Notes: generated by a model not told the origin, from the sequence alone. Positions 40,538 to 50,851 are shown, numbered from the stretch's first letter. The stretch: DNA of 64,000 nucleotides from Roridomyces roridus (GCA_029378245.1 JARKIF010000002.1:62001-126000); one strand, 5' to 3'. Made by a program: numbers and translations.

Positions 40538-42027
40538 ATGGATGCCAGACCTCCCTTTGTGCTCCCCGATCCACCCATCTCTCCTCCCTCCATCGCTCAT
40601 CTCCTCACATCCAACTCCGCTCCCGAAGGCCTAGAAGAGCACATTGTGCGTGGACACCTCGCAGAGCTAGAATCACAGGCAGCGTTCCTCGAAAACGTCA
40701 TAACTGTTTTCGCCCTTCAGCGCCCCGATCTTTTGCCATCCATAGAGGCTCACGCCCTTCAACACGCAGATGTTCTGCGGTCTATAGAGGACCACAAGTC
40801 CATCTTGTCGCCCATGCGTCGCCTTGCCAACGAGCTGCTCGCCGAGATTTTTATGGTGGTGGTCCAGGACGCATTTTACTCGGAATCGCCGAACTCTGGG
40901 CCCACGTCAGAGTATCCCTGGGTACTCGTGCGCGTCTGCAGACGCTGGAATGCCGTCGCGTCGAACACTCAATCGCTCTGGTCCTGGGTTTACCTCAACC
41001 TGGACAGCATGGACGACGAACGAGGAGCAGTTCCAGTGACCCAACTCTTTCACAAGCGGTCTGGAAACTCGCCGTTGACGGTCAAGATTCAACAGCTGTA
41101 CGAGAGATCAAAATCTCGGGTTCTCACTGTCGCTCTCGCGCACTGCGAACGATGGCAATCCTTGACCCTGTTTGCAACTGATTCATGCGTAATCTACGAC
41201 ATGGCCGTCGTCCGTTGCCGCCTCCCCGCTCTCACCACCCTCAATATTGATGGCGGAGCTCTGGAGGCGGCCACAGGTGTGGCAATTGATTACAACGACA
41301 CATTCGCGGTCGTACCCAACCTGACCGCGGCTCGTGTGGCTATTCATCAAGCTCTCTTCGAGCTTCCGTGGCGCCAATTGACTCGATTGTCACTCAATGT
41401 TTTCTGCAGGGAGGAAGCTCTCCCGATACTTGCACAATTATCGAGCGCACTGGTCGAACTCAGGGTGGAATGGAGGGACCCTTTTCCCCTTGTTCCGGAT
41501 TGGCGGGGCATCACCATCACACTCCCCCGCCTGCACACGCTCGAGCTCGTCTCGCAATGCGCCCCTGCCCAATCTGCGATTTCTCTCCTCAGTTTCTTCA
41601 ACACACCCCTGCTCGAGCACCTCGAAACGCAGGGCGACGTCGACGAGGACGCGGTTCTCAGCTTCATCACCCGGTCTAGGTGTAAAAAATCACTGAAATC
41701 CTTGCACTTCCTCCTCGATTCGAACAATTCGGATCGTGCACTTTCTCTCGTAGGCAGAATGCCCCATCTCCTCCATCTCAAATTCGGCAATCTATCCAAG
41801 GCGGACATCGAATCGTTCACAGCGGGCTGCACACGCATTGGTTGGCCGCGGGCGGGCGATCGCGGCTCTCCGTACGTCTTGCGAGCCCCTCAGGCTCCAA
41901 CGACTTTCGAGCTGAGGATCCAGACATATCTTACATGCAAATGGGCGGACTGTTCATCAAGATCTTGAGCTGCAGTCGCTTATGGCCATTCGACTCACTC
42001 GTTGATGCCAAGTTTGAGGTGTACTAG
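40538..42027 (+). pseudogene. F-box array copy K, mosaic, 3' frameshift
   Basis: Intronless. MDARPPFVLPDPPISPPSIAHLL, a leader lengthened by an extra SIEAHALQHADVL repeat, F-box core RRLANELLAEIFMVVVQD, EYPWVLVRVCRRW, LWSWVYLNLDSMD. Up to TQLFHKRSGNSPLTVKI it follows the intronless lineage. From AHCERW onward several blocks (RCRLPALTTL, LPWRQLTRLSL, DPFP, LNTPLLEHLE-type) look like the intron-bearing lineage. Near 41830 one base is missing: the frame then ends at 41968, whereas the family C terminus (LHTHWLAAGGRSRLSV, MQMGGLFIKI, DSLVDAKFEVY) continues in another frame to 42027. The product would lack about 65 native C-terminal residues. Confidence 0.72.
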
Positions 42028-42364
42028 CACCCTTGGACAGCGCGAATTGGAGTCTTCTACGAAGACCTCGATGAGCTTTCGAGCGTTGTTTGTATTTCAC
42101 TATTCGCGCTAAGTATATGAATATCTCGTTGTTTTTGTTGTGAATGTCGAAACGGTGAGAAGCATCCATTCAAGTTGCATTCAGGACCAGTTCCGCCAAC
42201 GAGTGGGCGCGAGCAGAGGTAGCTCAGCACCCAAGCAACCCAGAAAAAAATGAGCAATAAAAGTTGGTTGAACTTGGTTCGTCTGAAGCGCGCAAAACCA
42301 AAACCATGGATGCATTTGTTTTGCATTAATTTTGAGCCGCAGCCTCCGACTCGCAGGATGAAGG

Positions 42365-42397
42365 TCCGAAATGGGCCGATGATTTGATCGGATTTAA
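42365..42397 (+). promoter_or_regulatory. Array promoter motif before copy L
   Basis: TCCGAAATGGGCCGATG followed by ATTTGATCGGATTTAA, ending about 46 bp before the ATG of the intact copy L. Confidence 0.55.
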
Positions 42398-42442
42398 CAT
42401 CCCAATTCCCGAGTCGCCGCTTGACCAGATCGTGCTTCAAGA

Positions 42443-43963
42443 ATGGATGCCGCAGCTTCCCTCGCGCTCCCCGATGCACCCATCTCTCCCGCCTCCATCG
42501 CTCATCTCTTGGCAACCAACTCCGCCCCCGAAGGCCTGGAATCACGCATAGCCAGTGCACACCTCGCCGAGCTCGAAAAACAAGCAGCGTTTCTCGAAAG
42601 CGTCATGGTTGCTTGCGCCGATCGGCACGCGGATGTTCTACGGTCTATCCGGGACCACAAATCCATCTTGTCGCCCGTTCGTCGCCTTCCAAACGAGCTG
42701 CTCGTCGAGATTTTCATGGTGGTGGTCCGGGACACATATGGTTTCGATGACAATGTGCCCCGACCTTGGTCACAACCTCCATGGACGCTTGCACGCGTCT
42801 GCAGACGCTGGACTGCTGTCGCTTTGGGGACTTCTTTGCTGTGGTCCCGGGTTGTTCTGCACCTAGATCTCATTGGCCTCGGACAAGGGGCGGTTACGAT
42901 GACCGAACTCCTTCACCAACGCTCTGGAAGTGCGCCGTTGACGGTCGAGATTCATGATGACCGCGATAGAGAAACACACAACGTTCTCAATGCTGCTTTC
43001 ACGCACTGCGAACGGTGGAAGCATGTGCAGCTGTCGGGACTGTTTTTGAGCACCATGAACCCCCCGATTCCCCAAATTGCCAGAATTCACGGGCGCCTAC
43101 CCGCATTAACCACCCTGAAAATTCATGCGGAATTAAAGGATGTGTGTAGTCTCCTTCCAACTGAAGCTAAAAAGCTAATACACTTGCTGTAGGATGCCGA
43201 CATCCTGGCTGAATTTCGTGACATCTTTGCAGTCGCACCCAACTTGACCGCAGTCGACGCGTGGTTTCACGACGAGGATGGTTTCCTTTGTCGACCCCCC
43301 TTCGGGTTCCCGTGGCGCCAGCTGACTACATTGTCGATCAGTTTCGCGCGCAGCGAGGAAGCCCTGCCCATATTTCCGCAACTATCGACCATCGTCGATC
43401 TTAGGGTGCAAGTGAAATGGGCGGATCCCTTTCCCACACAGAACCCCATCACGCTCCCGCACCTGCGAATGCTGGAGCTGTATTCGCAGCGCGCCATGAA
43501 ACCCCCTGGGTATCTTTCCCTCCTCAGCTGTTTAACAGCGCCTCTTCTCGAGCACCTCGGAGTTCATGACGAGGCCGACGAGGAGTGCATCCTCCGCTTC
43601 ATCACACAGTCCGGGTGTAAACTCAGATCCTTCCACTTCTTTGAAAGCTCGATGATAAGCTCGGAGGTTGTCCTCTCTCTTGTCCACGAAATGCCATGTC
43701 TTCGCCATCTCAAAGTTAGCCATCTCGACAACGCATCGGATCCTCAGCCCGTCTTGCTCATCATACAGGCGATCCACTCCCACTGGCTCGCTGTTCGCAG
43801 CACGTCGGGGGTATCGGCCCGCCTATCCGTATGCATCGCGGACAACAACCGTCCTACTGTCGACCCGGAGGTGTCTTCGCTCATGCAGAAGGATGGACTG
43901 TTCGTAGAAATCGTGCGGGGCGTTTGGCAATTCGACTCGCTCGTTGATGCAAAATTTGCGTAG
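42443..43963 (+). CDS. F-box-like protein, array copy L (intact, chimeric)
   Basis: Exons 42443-43141 and 43193-43963 (intron donor GTGTGT directly after GAT) give 489 residues with no lesion. Order: MDAAASLALPDAPISPASIAHLLA, HLAELEKQAAFLESVM, F-box core RRLPNELLVEIFMVVVRD (about 79-97), PWSQPPWTLARVCRRWTAV, LWSRVVLHLDLIGLG, MTELLHQRSGSAPL, exon 2 DILAEFRDIFAVAPNLTAV, FPQLSTIVDLRV, HLRMLELYSQR, LTAPLLEHLGV, C terminus DSLVDAKFA. The first about 97 codons are closest to intronless copy I; from PRPWSQ on it is closest to intron-bearing copy J. That points to recombination or gene conversion around 42725-42740. Probable SCF adaptor. Confidence 0.86.
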
Positions 43964-44094
43964 TACTTACCTTTATTGGTCTTGTTCAAAGACCTTGATA
44001 CGAGTCCGTCTCTCAATTTGTTTGTATTCCACTGTGACGCCGAATACTGAGCTCTTTTCTTCGTCCTTTGGGAAGCATTATTATAATTCAAGGA

Positions 44095-44252
44095 GTGCAG
44101 TGTGGCTCTCTACGAGCCCTTCCGAGGACGACGGCCCAAGACATCCATACGTATCTGATGTCCAAAAGGACTAACTGTTTGTCGAGATCTTGCGCTACAG
44201 CCGCGTATGGCCCTTCGACTCCCTGGTTGATGCCAAGTTCAAGGCGTACTAG
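44095..44252 (+). pseudogene. Orphan 3' end of an F-box array gene (copy M)
   Basis: Family C terminus LFVEILRYSRVWPFDSL, VDAKFKAY with stop at 44250-44252, closest to the end of copy K. A TAA precedes LFVEI and nothing of the F-box is present. It marks the right edge of the array. Confidence 0.75.
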
Positions 44253-44448
44253 TTATTCATTTCTGTCCCTTGTATCAAACAATGAATGAATGGATTCGTT
44301 GCGGTATACAGAACAGCCAGCGGTAATAAGAACAAATGAATCTACGTCGGCGGCGTCTCGCACCGCACACCCGTCAACGCTCAACGCCGAAATCCAAGAA
44401 GTCTGGAAAAAGAGAAAAAGAAGGAAGCAACATCAAGTGTCGCGGGGA

Positions 44449-45548
44449 TTACGGGCAGAACGTGACAGTGAACGCGACGTTCCCAGCGCCGCACGCTTTG
44501 ACCGGTAGATCAGCGCCACATCCCGACTCGTCCTGCAAAATTATCAGGTCATTGTCTAACAGCCTGAATGGATAGTAAGATTCACTCACCCCGATGGGGT
44601 ACGCGTTTTCGCACTATTCCATTCGAGTCAGTCTTCGTGTAAACCAGAAGGAAGACGGAAAGCGCACGCTACAGCGCGCACTAGTACAAGTGACGGTATC
44701 GCATCCATCTGCACCGAGGGAAATGCTCTGCGTGAAGCCTTGAATGTTGCTGATGTCGTAAGAGTTGGGCGTGTAAAAGCTGTCGGCGTCTGTGATGATG
44801 GATGAATGGCAATTCGCAGAAGTTCTAGAAGTTGACTCACCGAGATTGAATTCAAGCATGGTACAATTCTCGCCCGAGGCGCCGCACTCTCCATTTTGCG
44901 AGAATATGCGACCGACAAACTGCGTATGTGCATGAGCGACAAGTTTGAGTGAGAGGAAGTAAAGCGGCGCACCTTGTCTGGCACCTGAATAACGGCCGTC
45001 TGTCCAGCGCCCAACGAGCTCACGACAGGAAGAGCCGCAGTAGACGCGTCCGCGCAGCGTGGGCTGTATCCACACGCGGTGCTCGCGACGACTGGATGGA
45101 CTGCCGCCGAGCATTTGTTGATCAGTGTGAATTTGTGACTGCTGCCGGAGGCTGCCGTTGCCGCTGGCCCGGGTGTGTCAATGCTGACAGAGGGAGTAGA
45201 TGCCTGGGTCGCAGAGCTCGTTTTTTCAGTCGTGGAGCTCGATTTGGGCTCAGCTGCGGGCGTAGACACGGAGACGACCTCGACAGGCTTCGTCGACGTC
45301 GTGCTGGCAGCCTGAGTCACAGCCTGAGCACTGGACGACGATTCTGGTGCATCTGGGACGGGGATTTTTTTGCAGGTCTTACGCCGATGAAGCTTTTTGA
45401 ACCCAGGCTGGATTCCAGCTAGAGGGCGTACATGACCGCGATGGGTATGGGTATTGGCGCGCACGTGGTTCCGAGGGGTGTTGGTGGCCGCGGAGGTAAG
45501 GGCCAGGGCGAGGAAAAGGAGAGTGGATATGAGTGGTGAGGAGACCAT
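44449..45548 (-). CDS. Secreted thaumatin-like protein
   Basis: Five exons on the minus strand (45548-44973, 44919-44841, 44789-44668, 44613-44590, 44532-44449) give 294 residues with consistent phases. A signal peptide (about 1-21) and a long Ser/Thr/Pro-rich linker (about 70-130) precede the thaumatin-like domain: FTLINKC, VHPVVASTACGYSPRC, VPDKFVGRIFSQNG.C, GENCTMLEFNL, SYDISNIQGF, CDTVTCTSARC and the ending DLPVKACGAGNVAFTVTFCP. The Cys pattern supports a disulfide-rich fold. Exon 4 is a 24-nt micro-exon (CENAYPIG) without which the C terminus cannot be built. Fungal members are secreted and often linked to beta-glucan binding or cell-wall remodelling; activity here is unknown. The protein is too small for, and lacks, a transmembrane tail. 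Confidence 0.88.
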
Positions 45549-45770
45549 TGCTAGTGGGCGTAAAGAGCGACAGGGAGGGAGGGAGGGAGGAAAGTCGTGT
45601 TGGTGGCGGAAAGCAAAACGTGAGTGATCATGAGATGGGCGCGTCATCACCACAGAAATAGAAATAGATATGTACACGGTGGCGTATGCCATGATACACG
45701 GGCGTTGGGCGGCCAGTTATCGAGTACGTCGAGTCAGGGGCGTCGAGGGAATTCGAGGAAGAATACAGTG

Positions 45771-46490
45771 TCAAGTCGCGGCGGTATCATTTTCTGTTCG
45801 CCGACTTCGATAAACAGTCGCATATATTTCCCTCTCTCCAATGTCGAGTTCAACAAAACTTGTCGAAACATACATCATGGGTTTCATCGGCTTGTACTGC
45901 TCCTCCAGGTACTTGACATCCTCCGCACTGAGCTTGACGTCGAGCGCGCCTGCCACCATGGAGAAATCGTGTCAGTTCAAACTTCAAGTCACGGCGCCTA
46001 CATACCAATTAGATCTTCCAGCTTTCCGAGCGACGTCGTCCCTACGATGGGGGCTGTGACTCCTAGATAGAGTAGAAATTGAGTGCACGGCCGAGATTGA
46101 GTGAGCGACAAACCATCTTTAGCCATGTGCCACGCGAGCGCGATCTGTGCCATCGTCTTGTTGTACTTCGTTGCGAGCTCCTCGACCCTGCATTCACCAG
46201 TGAAAATTAAATCCACCAAAGAGATATTAAACTGACCGATCTACGACGTCCTTATTCCCCGCGCCGAGGAGGAAATAGGCCTCAGGAGGCAGCTCGTCAC
46301 TTTCCTGGCGCGTGGTTTTGGTATTTTCCCCATCAGAGGCAGATGTAGCATTAGCATTCATCCGTGTGAGTGCACCGAGAGACGGAGTGTCTGTGGTCCC
46401 TGCAGCTACGTTGAGAGTGGGCGCGACGTACGGACGCGTGAGCGCCCCGCGCGCCAGGGGCGACCATGGGATGCCGTAGGATACGAACGA
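45771..46490 (-). pseudogene. Aldo/keto reductase 3' half
   Basis: Minus-strand text TSFVSYGIPWSPLARGALT, then EAYFLLGAGNKDVVDR, VEELATKYNKTMAQIALAWH, GVTAPIVGTTSLGKLEDLIG and GALDVKLSAEDVKYLEEQYK. This is the C-terminal half of a fungal aldo/keto reductase, with three introns at plausible sites. The N-terminal half, with the catalytic Tyr and Asp, is missing. The block that should separate FVS from YGIPWSPLARG (about 25 residues in relatives) is deleted. Upstream it is joined to F-box sequence. The frame runs past the usual end to 45771. Confidence 0.75.
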
Positions 46491-46981
46491 CGTGATCCAT
46501 GATGGCCTCGACTGGTTTGTGCTCGACTCTGTGTCGCCGATTGTACCCAGGAGGATAGGGCGACACGTAAAAGTCGCGGATTGCCGAAGAAATGAGCGTC
46601 GTACCCAGAAATTTCAGCCTCTGTATTGAACGCTCTTGATAGCCGTACGGCGAGAGCTCCGAGTGAGCGCTCATGCTGATGCGCCGGTATGCGAATGTGT
46701 CTTGGAAGGGGAAGATCTGTTGGGAGCGGAAGAAGAGGGGGAGGGCGATGAATCTCAGGCGCTTCGAAGTACGAGAGATAGAGTCGAGAGCAACTTCGGG
46801 GATCAAGTCCAAGATGCAAAGCCAGATTTCGGTGGGCAGCAGTATGTCGGATTCGGAAATCTTGGGTTTCTGGGGCTTCTACCACTGGAACTCGGTCTCT
46901 TTCAAGGACCGATTTGTTTGAAACACGTACCTTCCAGAATGCCAGAGTTGCGGAAGATTTCCGTGCCAGAGAGGGAGTCAT
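46351..46981 (-). pseudogene. F-box 5' half fused onto reductase remnant, copy 1
   Basis: Exons 46981-46931 (MTPSLARKSSATLAFWK) and 46878-46351. The F-box-like core is ILLPTEIWLCILDLIPEVA, followed by SISRTSKRLRFIALPLFFRS and IQRLKFLGTTLISSAIRDFY. After about EAIMDHVV (near 46490) the F-box similarity stops. The frame then runs through the aldo/keto reductase DNA in the wrong frame until a stop at 46351. A protein of about 190 residues with an F-box-like N terminus could be made, but it looks like an accidental fusion. It is unrelated in detail to the tandem array family. Confidence 0.6.
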
Positions 46982-47773
46982 GGTGAGTGTCAAGTTTGGC
47001 GCATCAGCTCGTGGGAATTTCGATGGACCTTTCGGGCCTTTCGGCCATCATCAAGTGTGATGGTCTGGCATGCATCATGACCATCACACTCCCTCCTTCT
47101 CCGCCTCGCCACAGCCCGTCTGCGCAGCAGCACAGCTAGGAATTCCCTCTTGAGCTTGGGTCTTACCTCTTTGCACCACGTTCCCAAAATGACTCTTGAC
47201 AAGGCCTATCCACCTCCACCTCGGTTGAGACATGCCTCCATAAATTACCCATTCAGGAACTGGAAGCTGTTATCACCCCCAAGTATCCCGGCGGACGTCA
47301 ATTTTTGGCGGATTTTGAAAGCGACTTACTGCGTCCGTCTGGGGACCGGTATTCTCTTGCCCCTCCATTCCGTGATGTTCGTACCGAGTCATGCCCAATT
47401 GTCAGGCGGGTGCCACCCTTGAAAATAACTCAGCGCTCAACGCCGCCGGAGCTCCATTACCGTGTATCTGGGTCCATCAAGAAGAGCTCTTTTTGTCGAC
47501 GCCATCTGTTTCACCCCTCTGCCAGTCTTGCGCCCGTCCAAGATCAAGGATGGTATCAGGCCACAGCCGTCGGACTTTGATCCTCGACGACTGTCCTCGT
47601 TGGGATCCCCGGCTTGCGAATTTTGCTCTGCGGTGCTCAATAGCCATTGGACCGACAATCCCTGCTGTGTAAAGCAGCCTTGCCATTCATTTTGCCAAAA
47701 TTGGACGGCTGTGAAGAGTCTCGGGAATTGACGCGGCAGGCCTTTCCTGATACATCCAGAGGGTCGAGTTGAG
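46982..47773. other. Spacer between F-box relic and Zn2Cys6 gene (duplicated)
   Basis: About 0.8 kb between divergent genes, so it should hold both promoters. Open frames here (for example + 47150-47422 and 47391-47672) have no recognisable domain. The same DNA recurs at 62300-63090. Confidence 0.4.
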
Positions 47774-48455
47774 ATGTCGACTACGTCTATGAAAGCTGTT
47801 AATGACTCGACCTCAAAGGTTCCAAAACGAGCACGGAGACCGCAGTCCAATATTAAAGCCCAGATTCTCGGACGCTCCTCTTCAATGGCCAGCCCCTACA
47901 TTCCCTCACAGTTCGAGAGACGGACGAGAGTTTACATTGCATGCGTCAACTGCCGCAGACGCAAAATCAGGGTATGTTATCCTCTCGCCTCCCCGGTCGA
48001 AAGCACTGACGTATGTGATTCTCCAGTGCAAGTCGGGGGACTCGGAGGAGAAACCCTGCGAGCGATGCGTCAAGAAAGGGCTTCGCTGCGAATACGTGCC
48101 GGTAGACGACCGGCAGGACAGCAACGCCAACGAAAGCGCCAATACCTCCTTCGCCGCCCACCCCCAGATGTACCCTAGCCACCATGGCCACCATGGCCAC
48201 CACCGCGAGGCGGGTCCTCCGAGTGTCGACCCCCGCTCCAGGTACACCCAGCCGCAGCCCACAGGAAACAGCAGTCATCGACGAAACCCCGTCGGGCCTG
48301 GAGCTATGCACGCACTCCCCTCCGGACAAGGACCATACCCTGGCCACACTGTACCGAGTCATGCGAGAGTGAACGAAAAAGCATCGGAACTCGTTCGTAA
48401 CTCGTTTCGGAACTGGATCAAGTTTCGACGGATAATCGACCATAATCGAAATTGA
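47774..48455 (+). CDS. Short Zn2Cys6 transcription factor, copy 1
   Basis: Exons 47774-47971 and 48027-48455 give 208 residues. The Zn2Cys6 cluster is RVYIACVNCRRRKIR, joined by the intron to CKSGDSEEKPCERCV, then KKGLRCEYVPV: six Cys in the expected spacing, split by an intron inside the cluster as is common in mushrooms. The remainder is Pro/Ser/His-rich with a PSHHGHHGHHREAG patch; there is no fungal regulatory (MHR) domain. The last about 30 codons (from 48366) lie in a repeat element that supplies the stop, so the native end may be lost. ATG at 47885 is an alternative start just before MASPYIPSQF. Likely a nuclear DNA-binding regulator; targets unknown. Confidence 0.75.
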
Positions 48456-48691
48456 TCTTTGACCGCCCTCGACGCGAATCGGAACTGTCAGAATCGATTC
48501 TGGTCGATTCTCGGCTATTAACCGAGTTACGATCCAGTTCCGACCGAGTTACGAATCGAGTTCCTCCTCGAGAGGAGGAACACCTCAAATTTTCGGAACT
48601 CGAGTTTCGATTCTCGTTCGGAACTCGACCAAAACTCGACCCAGAATCGAATCGAGTTCCGATCGAGTTCCGACCTCGTTTCGTCCACTCT
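48366..48691. repeat. Foldback-like repeat rich in GGAACTCG/CGAGTTCC
   Basis: Contains many CGGAACTCG and CGAGTTCCG units in both directions and a hairpin GTTCCTCCTCGAGAGGAGGAAC near 48567. Ends are imperfect inverted repeats (AGAGTGAACGAAA... against ...TTTCGTCCACTCT, about 22 of 28 bases). No target duplication was found. It resembles the unit-built hAT-like MITEs in the array in design. It overlaps the end of the Zn2Cys6 frame. Confidence 0.6.
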
Positions 48692-49352
48692 GACCTCCCC
48701 TATTTGAATCGTCATATCGCAATGGCACTCTTTTTAAACTACCAAATCATCAAGAGTGCCATTGGGGGACTACAGGAGAGGTCTGGACGGACCTACTTCA
48801 AGGAGGCCAAAATGAACCCTGCTGCTGTCCTACTTCGAGAGGGAACGCCAACAGAGCTGACAATTGATGTCCAGGCTGACCTCATGTCTGCCAACCCGGG
48901 GATCAAACTGCGAGAAGGCAATCAACGGACCTTTACGAAAATCATTCGTTCTTTGAAAAAGCCGGCACAGAGAAAGTCGACAGCGTACAACCTGGACCGT
49001 ATCAGATGCTCGATATATGAGCTTTTCAAATATACACCCACCGATAGCATCATTTGGAAATCCCTGCGTTCGAGAGATATTCCAAGGCTGGAACGAAACT
49101 TCTTATGGAAATGCATTCATGACATCTTCCGTGTTGGCAAATTCTGGGACCACATTCCCCACCTTGAAAGACTCGGGTCTTGCCCAACATGTGGTGTCCC
49201 AGAGTCCATGGAGCATATACTGCTGGAATGTGATGCTTTAGGTCGGAAGGAGATCTGGTCACTCGCTGAAAGATTGTGGAAACTCAAATACCCCTTGTGG
49301 CCATCCCTCAGCTGGGGTTTGATATTGGGTGGCGGTGATGAGCATGGAATTT
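48692..49352 (+). pseudogene. LINE (non-LTR) ORF2 C-terminal fragment, part 1
   Basis: From MALFLNYQIIKSAIGG (48722) the frame reads the end of the RNase H region and the zf-RVT domain of a basidiomycete non-LTR element: RRFLWKC-type block (ERNFLWKCIHDIF), VGKFWDHIPHLERLGSCPTC, then ESMEHILLECDALG and a WPSLSWGLILGGG ending, with a stop at 49350-49352. The element is 5'-truncated; EN and RT domains are absent. Confidence 0.8.
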
Positions 49353-50851
49353 GACTGCCCTTGAAAGCACGCTTTTTGCACGATTTCAGATGTGGTTTCC
49401 ATACTATATGATCTCAATATGAGAGCTGATGTCGAGCCCAGAGACAGTCAGTATGGTGGATACTTTAGAGTACTATACAGGTTGAAGGGTATTTACCTGG
49501 ATACGACTGATGGACTCACTCCGAAACATGTAGGAGGTGTGGATACCTGCCTTACCAATGGGATACACCAATTAAACAGTTCTTAACCGTTGTACGATTG
49601 TCAGCAGTTCGAACCTTGGTGCAAGTGCAATTCGGAGGTTCGGGAGTTCACGGAATGATGGGCAAGTCGGCCGAATGACCTGAAACATGAGCAGACCGCC
49701 GAGACGGGTCCGATGGAAGTGACGTAGTAGCCGGAACAAGTGGATTCCGGCTCGGATACGGACTTTTAGTCAAGTATCTGCTGGTATCCGAGACCAAGAG
49801 TGGGAGATATGGGTATCGTTCGAAACCTACAACACGTGGGAGTACGTTTTGAGGCCATACTCTGGAGGGGAAGAAGGGATACAAGATATCCAAACTGTCC
49901 GAGTCATGGATCAGTGATGGAATCACGAGATAACATGCTGAATCATGGCTTGGCGCTCTGGCTGACTGAGCACCAGTGCCAGATCAACCAATCAGGTCGT
50001 TTCTATTCAGGATACGTGGGAGATTCATCATTATTGCGCCATTCATTTGTACTATCATATGATTCCCGGACATGTATAAAGTAGATAGAGTGTTACCCAA
50101 GAGGGCAGCGGATACTTCCCCCACTAGCAAGCTACCAGCTGCGACTACGGGATTTGTCCGAGGCTTTCGAAGGTGCATTGCGTAGAATAAGCAATCGCCC
50201 TTGAAAATCTAAATTGTTGTTTTGTTGGCTCCCGTTGTGTGAATCGAGTTTGAAGCATAGTTTGGTTCGAGTGCAAGTTGGATTGTGATTAGGGTTTCAG
50301 CTCAGTGGCAGCTTTGGAAGGCTTGCTACGGCTTGGTACGGTTTGTGTGTCAGTTAGGGTCTGGTTGTGTGTTCAGTGTCAGGAATTGGTTCAGGAATTG
50401 TTGGAATTTGTGAAATCCGTGTTGTATCGGTCGCTGTCGTCTTCAGATACCAGTGTAAAAGGGATTGAGAGACCCAAATACCTGCTTTATTGCAAAAACC
50501 CGGCTTTAGCCAAACTCAATCTATCTTTTGTGTTAGCTGTGAAGCTTTAAAATCTACCAAACGCTTTAGAATTGTCATTCTTGGTTCATATCAAGGATCT
50601 TGATTCGCAATACAAAACTCGACCACTCATATCGAGACAATATCACAGTATTCCCTACAACCTTTCATAAGGCCCTGTACTAGGGACTTATACTCGCCTT
50701 CGCCTGCTGTCAATATAGTTGTCACTCGCCCCGGAGCTTCGTGATTGGGTTGTTTAGATATAGATTCGTCTGTATCGAGACTCATCTAGTCTTGTTGTTT
50801 CGAGTTGGTTGATTTCTATAGTAGGTTTAGAGCACATACATCAGCGGCCTT
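49353..50851. other. Unidentified 1.5-kb insert between LINE fragments
   Basis: Interrupts the LINE frame. It contains an open frame at 49392-49586 (MRADVEPRDSQYGGYFRVLY) that I cannot assign, then AT-richer sequence to 50830 with no clear LTRs, inverted ends or target duplication. It is probably another decayed transposon. Confidence 0.4.

Larger units (their letters stand above)
45628..48683. repeat. Segmental duplication, left copy
   Basis: Matches 60923-64000 in the same orientation, offset about 15.3 kb. From about 46391 to the point where the window ends in the other copy (48683) I found a single difference, one A in the run at about 47697. Left of 46391 there are many substitutions and indels. 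The match runs off the right window edge in the second copy, so the true length is unknown. Confidence 0.93.

Noticed and set aside
48366..48691. CRISPR-like array because of repeated GAACTCG motifs
   Set aside because: Units are irregularly spaced, in both orientations and inside a eukaryotic repeat; no spacer structure.
49560..49640. Possible tRNA because of a TTCGAACC box-B-like stretch
   Set aside because: No box A at the right distance and no cloverleaf could be folded.
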